Shown here: piece by piece, positions 1 to 13,421 of the stretch
How positions within the stretch are numbered: position 1 is the stretch's first letter
How the letters are laid out: each line of letters starts with the position of its first letter
NCBI GenBank assembly: GCA_009617715.1
Contig: VTFK01000188.1
Coordinates: 1,178,001-1,242,000, forward strand
Reading direction: 5' to 3'
Origin: Plectrocnemia conspersa
Taxonomy: Eukaryota; Arthropoda; Insecta; Trichoptera; Polycentropodidae
Length of the DNA: 64,000 nt
Notes under the pieces: model-generated
The model's input: only the letters and a program-made list of their open reading frames with translations
Told to the model about the DNA's origin: nothing
Database searches by the model: none
Translations under genes and position numbers: made by a program

Positions 1-571
1 CCTTGATAATATATTTAATTAAATCCATAATTATACAAACCGTTTTCTGTGTTAATGCAATGTTTTTACAACCACATAATACGTAATACATGTTCACGTT
101 TATATTTAATAAATCAAACCGCCTTCGTGATTAATAAATCAATCTTGAACTTGGATTATTGCTATAAAAGCGCACCTGGATAGAGGTCGGAAAGATTATT
201 GTGGTTCGACTTAATAAACCGCATTGTACATAATTAATTGGTTATGTTATGAGATGGTGTCATCGCATTGTTGAATATGTCCTAGATTCGAAACGGTCAT
301 AACCGGATTGGGCTTTGTGGTCTAGTAGAGCTCCGCCCTCAATAAAGCTTAACCCGACCGTGTCAAACTTTGACATCGCCTTTGGAAATGACATAATGCA
401 CATTTACATGATGAAATGGCCGCACGGACCATTTGCATTAACGATCAACTGCTCGCATGCAAATCGACGCCCATTCAAGAGAACAGGCGGATCGTTGAAC
501 CTAACGCTAACGACTTTCTAATTGTTTTATAGCAAATAGTATATATTATTCAATGTGTGTTTTGTCTGCAG
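1..571 (+). other. Partial intron upstream of the first visible Kdm3 exon
   Basis: No coding signal is seen here. The stretch is AT-rich with a somewhat GC-richer part at 300-510 that opens a short frame of no recognisable family. It ends in a pyrimidine-rich tract and the acceptor CTGCAG at 566-571, so it reads as the 3' end of an intron whose 5' exon lies outside the window. Confidence 0.6.
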
Positions 572-754
572 GATTGGGAAGCTGCTGGCGAGCATGGCGC
601 TGTAGCAAGAAGGTGGGCCCGAAGACAGCAAGCTCAAAGGGTGCTGAGAAGGGCGCCTGCAGCTTTGAGAGGCTGTAGAGCTCAGGTGTACCGGGCTAGG
701 GGCGCTACTCAATGGTACACGGCTGTCATTGTGGGATGCAATAATGAAACTGGC
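572..754 (+). CDS. Lysine-specific demethylase 3 (KDM3/JMJD1C-like), internal exon a
   Basis: This 183-bp exon (61 codons, phase 0 at both ends) lies between acceptor CTGCAG and donor GTAAGT. It encodes a basic stretch rich in Ala, Arg and Gln (residues 10-37 of the exon) followed by AQVYRARGATQWYTAVIVG. That block matches the family pattern in JMJD1C, where a tyrosine-rich strand is followed by ATQWFTGII. KDM3 proteins are nuclear JmjC dioxygenases that remove mono- and dimethyl marks from histone H3 lysine 9. The part here is the conserved N-terminal region, not the catalytic domain. The assignment rests on remembered family sequence and on exact phase agreement with the next two exons. Base composition is much richer in G+C than the flanking intron, as expected for a real exon. 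Confidence 0.82.
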
Positions 755-1479
755 GTAAGTATACCTTCAACTTTTATTTCTATGTTCCTCTTAGAAGCTA
801 CAAATTCGCCTTTATTGGAAATTTGCGGCACGCGATTATTTTTAGTTTATAATTAATTCATTGTCATAAAGTTTTAAAATCATCTCGAAAGTTTCTTGAC
901 TCTAGTTGTAGACTGTATATGAACGGCTGCTTTTCTTCAAATGGGTCGTCTGTGTCGACTTTCGCTGTATGCGAGTTTAGAACTCCTGTGTATTTCAAGT
1001 CATAAGCGAAATGGTAATCCAAGTGACTTATTTTACAATAATGGATAATTTGAATTGATAATATTCTAGTTTCTTGACAGGTGCTTGTGTTGCGTAAATC
1101 CGGCAATAATGGAAATTAAATAACAGTTATGCTGGTCTTTTTTCAAGTATAATTTCCAGTTCAATCACATTCATTTGTGTCGTCAACAATATATCATATT
1201 AGGATAGGAGTTAAATCACTAGTTCATTTTTGATTATTCCTCTTCTACGCAGAACGTTAAAACGCTGTTTCTTTGCTCGCAAAATTTTTATGGTATTTTT
1301 ATTTACAATTTTATGTTATTGCAATGATTATGTAAGTTTGAAATCATGCATTATTACTATATAAAAAAATGTAAAAATTAGCTATATTAAGATAAATAAT
1401 TTAATAAAATAAATAATTAAAGGAATGGATTATTCAGTATTTTAATGATATGAGTGTTACAAAAATACTTCACTGTTTT

Positions 1480-1900
1480 TATCCAGTTAAATTATCATCG
1501 GATGTGATGACGTTAGCCGATCCGCTGATGTATTCTTGAGTCCTTGGAACATCTTCCTCATAAAATTCTGCCTCCTTTGACCAATTGTCACATGTTTTAC
1601 CATGCTGATTTGAGACAGCTCTAATGAATCGTAGATGAGGATATCGGTGGGTCAATTGCATAGATTCTTAGACACACCCACGAAATATGTTTTCGCATTT
1701 AACTTCCAGATATACACTTTTGGCGATTGTTAACAAAGGGATAAAAATAACAATAGTCCTTGTGCACAAGGTAGAATAATTTGTCAATCGCGCATCCTTT
1801 TCACACAAAAGGGTAGTTTTTCCGGTACTTATGGATGATTAATGTTTGGGACGGAATTGCTAATAGGTAGTCCGTATAGTATTAACGATTATTAACGCAA
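1480..1900. repeat. Dispersed repeat, copy 1 of a divergent pair
   Basis: About 400 bp here align, in the same orientation and with gaps, to 53960-54370. Shared blocks include GATCCGCTGATG, a block around GAGACAGCTCTAATGAATCG paired with AAGACAGCTCTTGCGTATCG, the sequence TTATGGRTGATTAATG, and a GGTAGTCC/GGTGGTCC block. On the minus strand both copies keep the peptide pattern PHLR(F/Y)xRAVxNQH (here at 1600-1650). This suggests an old transposon-derived or gene-derived coding piece. The family is not recognised. Confidence 0.6.
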
Positions 1901-3670
1901 TTGCTTAGTCTCGAGCTCTCTATTTTATTGTTAGACCGAGTTAGAGACGAGTTGGTATTTCTTTTTATTTGTTCGAAACGTTAGAATGACCTTTAAAACA
2001 AGTTTGTAGGTGTTTGGAACCCACACTTACTTCAAATATATATATGTATATTATTTGATTTAGCAAAACTCGTATGCATATATTGATTCGCGATGTATTG
2101 TATTATATTTATGATTTATAACTTGTTCCCATTTCTATATTATTTTTTAATATTCACACAGAGATATATTGTTTCATCCATCCGCCCAGTCTTTCCGATT
2201 TGTTAATTTATATTTCAATTCCCCCAGTAATAATTTGACGCCCCGGGCAACAGTTCGTTCGTCTCGTGTCCGGCACGAAGCATTAAATCAATCCTGGAAC
2301 AATGCCTAATATATGCACCTAAACACGTTTGGTGCATACTATTCCGTCGGGTTTTAGGTATTTGTGTATGTATTATACGTATATATAATAGGTATATTAT
2401 AGAATAATAAAATATAAAAAAACTCTTTATGTTTCTATTTCTTTTATGATTTTAATAGAAACCCTATATTACAACAACAAAAAACTCAAACGTATTCAAA
2501 AGCACACATAAACCTGTGAACTTAAGCCGTCACTTTTCCTTTGAATTTTCCCCGCGATCAAAGGGAAATATATTTTTGCATTACGTCACACGTATAACGC
2601 GCACGTAGGCCGTAAAGAAATTTTAATGGCCACGAGTCTGAATTTTTCGCGGACTTTTACGACGATAAATTATGTTTTGGAATTATATACACAATTTCGA
2701 GTTATTATCGTTATTGTTTTATGAAGGCCTATTCCGGAAATTAACCCCGGTTAAATTCCTCGTTCAGGTACTCTTCAAAAGTTCGCTTATGTAATGCGGA
2801 AAGTTTAAATAGTTGAGGGTAGGTCTCTAGTGCATGTATTTCTATAAATAGACTTTGTTAACATTTTTTTTAAGACATCTTTGTAAAAATTCGTCCAAAA
2901 ACTACTGATTAGTTTGAAACAAATCAAATCTTACTATGAGTTTCATTATTGTTTGAGAATTGAATAAGTTAATCCTTTATATATATTGCATCGTAATCTA
3001 TAAATATATCAGCAAAGGTTTACTCTAAATGTATTCTGCGAATAAACACGCTCCCAAATCTCATTGAATTTGCATTTCACTTGTATATGATGTATGCTTT
3101 AGTTTGCAAGCTGTGTTTGGAATCCCTTTCGCAATACGTAATTTCCATTGTATGTTCGAACAAGCAGAATTCACAACCTGAATTGGCACGAATCCTGTAT
3201 GATGTACCAGTAAATTACAGAAACCTTATAAAGTTATCGGTATGTATAAAGTACGAAAAATATTTATTTTTAGAAACAAAAATCTCAACAAGTATAAAGG
3301 TAGTACTTGAGAAAGTTTTGATTGCTTTTTACTTGATGTCAGACGACGCTTTTATTTGGCGTCCTGTAAACATTTGTTGTTTACGCGTTTGCCTTCATAT
3401 TTATTATATATTCGCATAATAATTTTCATATGTTTACTAGCTGTTCGTGTAACATCATATGTTGTCAATCATAAATGAATATTTATCAATTTCATAGAAA
3501 TCTAATATCACTCATAACACTCGAAGAGGATAAAATATAGTTGTTTGAAAACATTTTTTTATCAATAAATTATTATAAAAAAAGCATACCTTTCTGAAAA
3601 CTTATTTATATATTTATAACAACTCTTATATGTAAGAAATAATGCAAAGATATGTTTTTATTTTTTTAAA

Positions 3671-3730
3671 GACCTGTATTTGTAAAAGTTAAAGGGAGCA
3701 AGGTCTGAAGTATATGGTGGGTGCTTGAAA
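3671..3730 (-). pseudogene. Mariner transposase fragment (DLAP region)
   Basis: The minus strand reads KHPPYTSDLAPFNFYKYR. This corresponds to the mariner-family pattern HPPYSPDLAPSDYHLF around the third catalytic aspartate. Flanking frames are broken and no terminal repeats are visible, so only a short relic of a Tc1/mariner element remains. Confidence 0.7.
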
Positions 3731-4235
3731 ACATAGCACCTATTATTTATTTTTTTTTTATTGTTATTGTTGTTGCAGAAGACAATTTCTCATACTTCAA
3801 TTATTTTTAAGGATTTCAACTATAATCACTACTTGATTTTTAAGAATCTCATAATACAAACTATTTTTAATTTCCCAATAAACAAAATTGATTGATTTTT
3901 TAATGGGTTACAGCCCTGAAAAGTAATTAATACTGTCCTAATTTTTATTTTGTGTTAATATGTCTATCTATTTTATTATTTTTAGTCATTAATTGGTCGT
4001 ACCTTAAAACAATCCACATTAATATTATATTTGTTTGAATCCGATTTTTAACTTGATATCTATGATGTGTTTGAGTGAGTCAAAAAAACCTTATACAGCT
4101 TCAAATGGCGCACTATCTATAGTTTTTCATGAAACGAAAAATCTTTAGATCGATATTTTAAAAACACCGATATATTTTATTGATCGATATTTTATAACAT
4201 AAAAACACAAATGCACTCTCTTCATAAAAATTACT

Positions 4236-4870
4236 GGTTCTATATGAACAACAATCAGGATTCAGAGAAATACATTCCACTGAAACTGTATTACAAATAT
4301 GATTTTAAAAGAGCTTTCGAAACAATAAACAGAAGTATAATGTTAAAGAAACTATAAATTATATTTATAAGTGAAATAGTTTTAAAATGCTTTGATAATT
4401 ATTTAAAAAAGATAAAGCAACAAGTTTAAATAAATCATGCTTACTCAAAACAGAAAATAAAATCTCACGGTGTACCACAGGGGTCCAGATTAGGACCATT
4501 GTTGTTTATAAAATATAGTAATGATATAATTAATAATATAGAAAAATGTAAAATACATCTGTTCGCAAATGACACTTTAATAATTGGATAGGTGTTAAAG
4601 GAGTTATATGTAAATTAAATAACGAATTAAGTACAATAGAAAGATCGTTGAAAAATAATGCACTTAAATTAAATGAGATTAAAAATAAATGTATGCTTAA
4701 TAATTATAAAGATATATGATAATATAATACATAAAATATTTAGGAGTAATTTAAATAAAAAATAGCTTTTAAGAAACATTCTAACCACATAATGAAAAAA
4801 AATAGTAGAAAAATAGGTATATTATCTAGGATGAGCAAAACTTTCTTTAAATGTTTTTTGTTAAAAATGA
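4236..4870 (+). pseudogene. Non-LTR retrotransposon (LINE) reverse transcriptase remnant
   Basis: The plus strand, with frameshifts and stops, reads in order EQQSGFREIHSTETVL (4245-4295), DFKRAFETINRSIMLKKL (about 4300-4358), HGVPQGSRLGPLLFI (4468-4511) with a following NDI, then IHLFANDTLIIG (4553-4590), NALKLNEIKNKCML (4660-4698), KYLGVI (4732-4752) and a late piece like SRKIGILSRMSK. These are consecutive conserved blocks of a LINE reverse transcriptase in the correct order. The catalytic YADD box has decayed to FAND, and multiple stops show it is dead. The clade (CR1/Jockey/RTE-like) cannot be settled. Confidence 0.85.
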
Positions 4871-5979
4871 AATATTTTTAAATAGTTTAGAAAACGCGAT
4901 TTTGAAAACAAGTAGTGAGCTATTAATTCAACTTAGTACACAGCTGCATTTAAAGCAGGTAGTAAAAAAAGTGATTTTCGATTTAACACTCCGAATACAC
5001 CTGTTTGCGTTTTTTTACACTTAATTTATTGAATGATAAGGCTAGACCTAACCTCCTACCTAGGCTGTCGCGAGTGACAGCCGCAGTCGGGTGAACCGGC
5101 GCGAAATTATTGATGTTCTCCAGTATCACTTATAAATTTAAGGATAAGGATAAAACATATCAGGAATTTAAGAGCGGGATGGAGAGATTTGATTTAGTTA
5201 TCAAACAAAAATACAAAATGTTTTATGCAAAAACGCAGGGAACGTTCTCTTATTCTTTCTATAAGAGAAAATCATTTACTATGAAAAAAATATCACTCCC
5301 TAAGAGGGATGAAACTATAATGATCCTGTCATTTTTTAATCCATTATTCCTAAAATTTATGGCAATTTAATATGTAATTCAGAGGCTTTTTAGTGTTGAG
5401 ATGTTAAAGAGCATTTGTAGTCACAGGTGGTTTACAGCAGGCGTTTGTTTAACAATTTCAAAACATATTTATGAATTGTGTCGAAAAAGAGCATAGCCGC
5501 GAGACTGCATTGAGATTTATAAATAAATTTGTGGGTGTGAAAAGTATCTTCAGTTTGATTATATGTAACTCAAAGTGAACATTTGTTTCAAAAAACACAG
5601 ACCAAGTATGTATGAATACTTTTCTTAGCACCGCCTTCATCTTGCATATATATCACCCGTTTCCAAATATTAATTGGCACTGATATACGTCTAAGAAGAC
5701 TAAAAATAGGGTGAACATTATCAAAAATATATTTTGATTTAATATAATATATAGTCACTTATATGTATTATACATAAAATATAATGGTGTAAAAGTCACC
5801 TTCTTAGCATTATTCATACAAATGTGCATCAATGCTATCCTTATAAAGATAAACAGCAATGTTAATAATTTTACATATTATATTTTATCTGTCTAGATCG
5901 CTCAAATCAAACCTTGTTCCGAATGATTGAATCTCATTATTGCAACAATATAATAGTTGCATACAAAAACAAGGTTAAC

Positions 5980-6430
5980 GTGGCACGTCACATACGTGCA
6001 CGTTAAATAGCCACTCTGAATGGAACCCAAAGGCACAACTGAACACAATGTAAAAGCGAAATTGGCAAAAGCGCAACCCGACTGTGCGCTATCTATCCAC
6101 AGCTGGTTATGGAGGTACATAGCTAGCGAGTATCGACCGAATTCAGTCGCAGCAGCCTCTTCAAAGTGCCTGGCTTTCTGCGTCACACTTTTCGGCTTTT
6201 GTTCGCCACCCCCCGGTCGGTATCGCTTGTCTGGAAACTTTCCCGAAACTGGGAAATGAACCTTCCAACCCCCCTCCGGAAAAGTTTCTGGAAGCGAGTT
6301 GCGAAAGTTTACTTTTGCGCAGGCTCCCGCGGGTGTTGTTGCGAATGTGGCGCACGACAATCCGTTACGGTGTCGTTAACGGATTTAACGGGCGATATCA
6401 ATTATGCGGATGTGTGCCTTTGAATTTCGC
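5980..6430. other. GC-rich non-repetitive intronic block
   Basis: The block is clearly GC-richer than its flanks and stays open in several frames on both strands at once. That is the behaviour of low-AT non-coding DNA rather than of one gene. No domain is recognised in the 152-codon minus frame at 5902-6360. It is a candidate conserved non-coding or regulatory element. Confidence 0.35.
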
Positions 6431-7084
6431 AGAAGTTTGTCTTCGATCGAAATTTGTGTATTGTATGAAAGAGGCGTGCATGCAAGTGTCCCTAAAACAT
6501 GCCAAGACTGAGAAGCGAAAATAACGTATGTCGATGAATGTCTGGAATATTAAAAAAATAAACACATGCAAATCTGCGTTATCTCTCCTCATCATTTAAC
6601 ATTTTACCATGGACGATTTTTATGTACATTATATATAAAATCGATCATAAGATAAGCATTTTTTAATTTAAATACTTTCACATCTTTATGACCTATTTAT
6701 TATCATGACTAAAAAAAAGCGAAAATAGCAATGGCTAGAAACAAATAATATTCTGGCCTTCAAATGTGCCTCTTTGTCTTCACAATCAAACACGTTTGAT
6801 TGGACAGTTTTTTTACTACAAATAATTCAGCAGCAATGTAGGTCTACCCCCTTGAAGGCTAGTTCATGCTGTTAATGCTGTATTACTCCAATATTCAAGG
6901 AATATAAAAACTCAACTATATAACTGATTTCGCCTTAGATTATCAACTTATCAATTGAGTAAAATCAGTGTACTGCAACTGGTATCAAAAGACATTACTC
7001 GTTTTAAGTCATTATTTGTATTCATGTAATCATGAGTGTTTGAAAAGCTGACCTAAAAATGACAGGAGAAACTAGAGCAGAGGC

Positions 7085-7530
7085 GGGGGCCTTAAAGTGA
7101 ACGATATCGATCCTTAGCGGTCGATGTGATAGTTTTAGGGGTCGATGGGGGTCGATGGAAAAAAGTTAATCAAAAATCACTAATAATAAAAAATATAAAA
7201 ATATTATACTATTTTTTTTTTAAATACTATTTTTCTGGCAAGAATATATTTATAAAAAAAGTAAAAACCGATCTCAATTGTTGAATTTAAGTCTTAAATT
7301 ATTAGTTGTTTGCCAATGTACAAATGTACTGATGTCTTTTCCTTGAATGTATACTTTGAAAAAATTTAGCAAGAATATATTTATAAAAATGTAAAAACCG
7401 ACCTCAAATAAATAAAACTAAATTACGGAACATTGTACTGATCAAAAAAGCAAGTATACCTTTTTTATACATATTGTACAAGAAATAAAAGGAGCGGAAC
7501 ATTGCCTTCAAAAGTACCCACTTGAAAATA
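7085..7530. repeat. Repeat cluster with two tandem heads (hAT-related family A)
   Basis: Two near copies of AAGAATATATTTATAAAAA followed by GTAAAAACCGAYCTCAA start at about 7240 and 7373. The second continues to AGGAGCGGAACATTGCC and CTTCAAAAGTACCCACTT at 7480-7530. The same order of blocks occurs inside the hAT element at 22650-22835, and its end recurs at 31712-31775. The leading part (7085-7160) carries several GGTCGATG motifs and may be the edge of another element. Confidence 0.65.
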
Positions 7531-8939
7531 GACCTAAATAAAAAACAGTCGGAATTTATACAATTATAAATGGACTGACACAAGTGCCAATAAATAAGTG
7601 GAATTTAGTTAGCATGTACTCGGATTACAACTGCCCTGTGATAGCATTGCCAAATCTCTAGCCATTAGGAAAAAAATAATAATTTTCGCCCCAAATCGTC
7701 GCATTAATAAGAGTCAAACAAATAATCTATCGGAAAATGGTCGATAAGAGCAAAACATAGCGCACTCGCGACACTTCCTTTTGAAGTAAATTTTCATCAG
7801 AATCTTCCATTTAGAATTTTCACAAGTCAAACCTTGCATTTCCTATAATTTTGTGTTTAATGCCATTCAGCGTGACTTTGCCAGATAGATCCAAAAAAAT
7901 ATTTTATTTTCAGAAACATATATAATTGTATACACGTAACGAAAATTTAGATTTTGTTCTCAGGTAGTGGAGTTGAAATGGAAGGTCTTGGCAGTCCAAA
8001 AGTCGCTGGTGTTTCGAGTGAAATCGTCCGTTCGTGGATAGCCCGGTAGCTTTTTCAATGTGTTCTTCTGATACTCTGCCGATGTGACTAAATGTCAATA
8101 CTTTTATATTGGTCGTTCGAAAAAGTTCGCTTCACAAATCGCTGGATAATTAAGAACCATTCGCGCTATCTTCGGAAACACCCTTAAAATGATGGCGCTT
8201 ATCAGAAAAAGCAGCTCAAAATATGACTATTATTTCGATTAGTAGCCAAAGGTGTATTGAACCATACAAGTGGTTGAATTTTTATGGCTGCGGTAATGGA
8301 TTTTGAATTTTTGTGGTTATTGTGCAAAACTAGGTGTCTTGCATAATTTATATATATGTTTATATTATTGACGCCAACCCATTTGTTATGTGGTTGATCT
8401 TTTTTAACTGTTTAAAACCATTTATATATCATTCGCGTGAGGTCTAAATTCATCATGTACGACAACGCTATTGTCGTTTCTGGGATCTCTTAATTAAAAA
8501 TTGCGATCCCCCACAACATCATTCTTAGGTACATATTTTTCATTGCAAAGCACATACACATTAAAAATCAAATACTCGCTTTAAAAAAGTATAAGATCCT
8601 TTGTAGATCATAGAATATTATCGCGGGTTGTTGTATCTTCCGAGAAAATATTACAACATGATATTTATCAATGCTGATCGGACAATGCATAACTATATAT
8701 TACTAAGGAGAATCCGTTTATCTTACTGGATTTTAATATTTCCAATTTCGTATAATATGTAGTCCGAGGGAACAACTGATATTGGATTATTATAAATATA
8801 TGAAGCAGAAGTGGACCAAAAATTATTAGTGGATTTCTAGAGCATGAATTGATCCTTATTTATGTCTTACAATTTGCATCGAATTGAATAGTTTATCTTG
8901 TGCTATTATAGTACATGATTCATCCCAGCTAACTTTGAT

Positions 8940-9600
8940 AGTTAATCTCTCGTCTCGGAGAAATTGTTATGGTTAATCGGCATAATATCGATAGAGGTCA
9001 GGGACTCTAGCGTTCGAACAAGCCGAGCGACCTTATCAAACATTCTGCTACCGCATTCTTTCGAGTCGCGTTCGCGGCTCGAAGGAGTCTCGTTTATGTC
9101 GTACCGGCACAATACGACACGCCTCCCCCAGTCGGTGGCGCTTTTCCATTTTTTTCGCATACTGCATAGTCGCAATGCGAAATATTCGGGCTGCCGGGAT
9201 TAGATGCAACAGTTGCGGCCCTTGTACGTGCTACGAATAAAGGAGAGGTAAGGAGAAAGAGGAGGAGCGCCACTCATCTATCGTCTGGACTAAGACTGAA
9301 AACCCCATTCCTCACTTTGATAAAAGTTAAATGCACGCGGGGTTTTCTTTTGTGCTCGTCTGTGCCACAATGGAGGCTTTTATATTTCACTTTCGCGCAA
9401 GAATTTCGATCGGATTTCGCATGCACAACAAGGCGGAAACAATGCGTTATTAAAACCATGACCCGATTACTATCGCGGCGGGGTCCCGTAATGATAAACC
9501 GATTCGAAACCGGTTCGAGCGAACCGGCTCGCCGACGGCTGTTATTACGAGGAACGCACAGACCTACTACTGTGTTATTGAGTTTTATTTTTTGTGAGAG
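8940..9600. other. GC-rich non-repetitive intronic block
   Basis: GC-richer sequence is open in overlapping frames on both strands (minus 9274-9756, 160 codons; plus 9317-9607), with no recognisable motif, signal peptide or splice-flanked structure. An imperfect GAGGTAAGGAGAAAGAGGAGG purine tract sits near 9245-9266. I treat it as a candidate regulatory or conserved non-coding block, not as a gene. Confidence 0.35.
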
Positions 9601-11221
9601 TACATAATAGCTCGATGTACACAGAAGCCAGAGATGAGAAGGTAATAATTTAGATTTCGATAAAAAACTTTCAAACACGAATGCTGTTCGGTCACGCTTT
9701 TGGTAATACGTATGATAAAAAGTAGTCCAAAGATGAACTAGATTTAATACATACATTTATTTTGAAAACAATATTATATTAAACTAGCGGTTATTTTGAA
9801 CTATACTTTTTTGGACTAAAATAATTAAAAATTTTAATAAGAATAACTATAGTGTTTTCAATCCTTTTATTATTACCGAGAAACCAGAAGATATTTCTGT
9901 TTTAGAGTGTAAGACATTATTTATTTATATGACGTAAAATAAGAATATACAATTTTTGTATCACTTACTTCCACAATAATAGCAAGTTTTAGAAAAATAG
10001 TAAAATTGTTTTTAAAAGATATTTTTAATATTTTTTAATAATATTGAGAAATACTAAAACTTTAAAAAAAACTGAAATAAAACACTATTTTATTAATGTA
10101 TTTATTATAAAAAAATAATGTGAAATACAAAATAAGCTTGCTGTTTAAACAGATGTTGAAAAAAATTATCGTATATTTGAGGCAAAGCTTTTTATGTACA
10201 ATGTTATTGTAATTTACCAAACAAGCATAGAATTTAATCATCAAGTCGTCATTTTTTAATTCGTATTGCTAGAAATTACATTCGAAAAGCATTTCTTTTT
10301 TAGATACTTTTAATTGACTTTAATAGTAAATAAATTATTTTAATAATAATATATATTAGTTTGTTTTATTTAAGAGGTGATTTAATAGTAATCGGTATCA
10401 GTTAAGTATTAAAAATCGATCTACATTGATCTCTTATTTTTCTATGAATTAATAATCACTTAAAATTTTATTGTTGCAACTTTAGTTCCGACTTTAAAAA
10501 TCACCTTAAAAATTTATTTAAGGATTTGAATTAAAGAAAGGATCAAGATTTTAATAAACAATAGTTATTTTTAATCTAATTTTGAACCTTTTTAATTTAT
10601 ACAATGCATTAACATAGTAAATTAACAGTTTATCTTATCTCACAAAATTTGTTATGACACAACGTTAATCATATGACACTTTATTATAAAATAACTATAC
10701 AAATATACTTTTATAATTAGTATTATATAACTGTACAACAGTAGAAAAATATAAACATTAAAGCAATTAATTTTAATTGTTAATCTTACGACATAAATAA
10801 ATATCCTTTCGAATCATTCAAGTTAATTACAATGGACTATTATAGCTGTTCAATTTTACGCTTGATTGTTATTGTAAGTGTTTGCGAATTTATATTATCG
10901 ATTTAATTTTACAAATAAGAAAAAAAAGTTTAAATTTATACATAATCAATAAGTTGTTATTACTTACTTTCTTTTATTGTATATTAAATGAACGCGTTAT
11001 TTATTTTATTTATTCTATTCTAAGTACGTCTTCTTGAATAGCGCATAAATGTACATTGAAGTATTTCGTAAAAAAAGTCTAAAGAGAAAGCTTTTCCGAG
11101 CGACAATGAATTGAAAGAGGAAAAAAACATGTCGAAGGAGCTTTCGTGTGTATTCTCGCTTTGAATCGATCGATGTCTGTTGAATATTTGATAAAAGGAA
11201 AATGTGTTTATCGAATTTCAG

Positions 11222-11306
11222 GAGCTGACTTTGACTGACGACACGGTGCTTGAAGAGCACAACGAAGACCCATCCCTCGTTCAGATGAGGTTGCTCGGAG
11301 ACGGAG
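11222..11306 (+). CDS. Lysine-specific demethylase 3, internal exon b
   Basis: This 85-bp exon starts after ATTTCAG and ends before GTGAGT. It begins in phase 0, continuing exon a exactly, and leaves one base over (phase 1). It encodes ELTLTDDTVLEEHNEDPSL then VQMRLLGDG. This matches the family segment in JMJD1C where a TMIVMNDQVLEPQNVDPSMV block follows ATQWFTGII. Together with exon a it forms a continuous beta-rich, probably reader-like, N-terminal segment of KDM3 proteins. The fold is an inference. The match and the phase fit make this the firmest exon of the three. Confidence 0.88.
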
Positions 11307-13421
11307 GTGAGTTTTTAATCAGAATTTCTTTACCCGACTTAATCTGTTTTATATTTTACTATATAACATTCACGCGACTTTTTGTAAAACTTTTCAGGTT
11401 ATTTAAAGAAAATTTTAATCAATCAAAATACTAAATTCCGGCTTCCACCGAGTTTCCCAATTTAATATTACTTTATTTATATTTTCGTACAATTGGAGCG
11501 AGCGAATCTTATATTACACGACGATTCTTATATACGACTTTCGACTTCGCGTGGGAAACTGTCTGCCAAGATACACGTACCGTTACCTCTCGTTTATTAC
11601 AAATTGCATCCTCCCATATTCGTATCATATGTGTGCATATACATGAAATAATTTGCATCCGCGCAAATCGATGCTAAATTAGCGGTTGCGGATGCCTTTA
11701 ATCGATGGCACGAAAGCGTATCTTTCAATCGGCGAACTTGTCTGATTATCTCCTTCTTCTTATCTTTTCTCTCTCTCTCTTGTCTGGTCGATCTTTGGTC
11801 TACTCGGCCTCGAAAAGTCAAGTTTCATCGCAAAAGTTTGGAGAGTGTTTAACAACAAAATTTTAAACTAGTTTTCTTGGGGCTCTTTGAGAAGTTTTCG
11901 AGTTACACTTTTCGATATTGTGTACATGTATATATGTATGTATATCCACTGGTGATATGTTTCAAGCCGTTTATTTATTATATTTTTCTCATGTATGTCA
12001 AAAAAAAATTACAAAAGTCATTTTGTAATTTTTTAATACCCAAAATCATATTCGAATACGATTGCTTGTCAAGAATCTTTCTCTTTCACAACAGTACTTG
12101 TTATTTTATTCTCACTCTTAGTTAAGCATTGAAAGAATAGAAATTATCTATTTAGAGAGTCCTCGATGTGGAACTTGACAGATTGGTATTTTTTGTTGTT
12201 CAAAGTGTCGTAGAGTCTTAAGAAATATGTAAAGAATCGATTTTTCGTTAATGCGATCATCTCAATTTCTCTGTATATTTGATAGCTTTTTCATTTTTTT
12301 GAATATTTTTCATTTTTTGAAAATTTCCAAATCGGAAATTCACATTTCTCGATAAATTTGCTGATTTCTCGACAATTTTTTGATAAAAATTTAATTTCTA
12401 CATACATTTTTTAATGTTTTATTTTGTTAATACAACCGCTGCATAAGAAAGGGTGGGTCCGTGCCAGATGATTAAAAATATTAATGCTTTCTTAAAAGAT
12501 TTGAATAGAAATCGGAAAGCTTGAATTGCAAAAAAAATATTTTTTGGACATAGAATTTTCTCAAAAAAAATGTATTCTAGAATTTTCTTTGATAATCTCT
12601 CAAATAACTATTTTTATAATAAAATATATTTTAATGGCAAATTGTTTTTTACGACTTTCTCATTATCTTTGCTTTGGTAATCTAAGAACTACAATATTAA
12701 TTAGATAAGAAGAAAACGCTTTGCGTGGTAATCGACAGATTGCAAAAATGTATTGTGGCTTTCCAAAGATTTATGCCATTAAATTTGCTTTTCGGTGAAC
12801 CTTTAATCTCATTTTTTCAATAATCTTTGGATTTTTTTATCTTTCTTTGTTAAAATATAAAAAATGTTAATAGAAACAGCTCCTACGATTTGTTTATAAA
12901 CACGGGAGCCTGAAATTCCTTCGTAATTCAACGCTTTGAAATAATCGAAGTAGATGGATCCATTTTGGTCCATCGATTTTTCGCTTTTGTTAAAATAAAT
13001 CATCATGCTATTGAAGTTTGTCAATAATATAAAGATATCTACATATATTAAATATATTTTTTACTTATCAAAATTTCTCGAGAATTTTAAGAAAATGAGA
13101 AATAAAAATGAGAATTCTCATTCCTCACAAAAATGAAAAACATTGAAAAACCAAAATGCCTACTTCTAACTGTCAAGGTCTGTTTTCGGAAAAAAAATAT
13201 TCAAAATATTGATAAACAAGGATCTAGAAAATATTTTTTCTTTTCTGAGAGCTTGTTTAAGGTTTGTTTTTCTTTTATTTATTTCTAATGTTAATATCTA
13301 TTATAATAAAAAAAAATCAGATAGTACATATTAATTGTAAGTTTAATATATTTATATATTTAATACATTGTACAATAAGCTAATGGTAAACCTATTATAT
13401 ATAATATTACAACAAGCAGGG

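Larger units (their letters stand above)
755..11221 (+). other. Kdm3 intron between exons a and b (10.5 kb)
   Basis: The intron runs from donor GTAAGT at 755 to the acceptor TTTCAG ending at 11221. Listed separately are a dispersed repeat (1480-1900), a mariner remnant (3671-3730), a LINE remnant (4236-4870), a GC-rich block (5980-6430), a repeat cluster (7085-7530) and a second GC-rich block (8940-9600). Small GC-richer patches occur at 2240-2340 and 2530-2650. I see nothing beyond AT-rich intronic sequence in 755-1479, 1901-2239, 2651-3670, 4871-5979, 6431-7084, 7531-8939 and 9601-11221. A 62-codon minus-strand frame at 7910-8098 resembles coding sequence in composition, but I do not recognise it. 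Confidence 0.75.

Noticed and set aside
9274..9756. Longest minus-strand open frames (160 codons here; 152 codons at 5902-6360; 107 codons at 36657-36980)
   Set aside because: They lie in GC-rich blocks where opposite-strand frames are also open, have no recognisable motif, and lack splice or promoter context.
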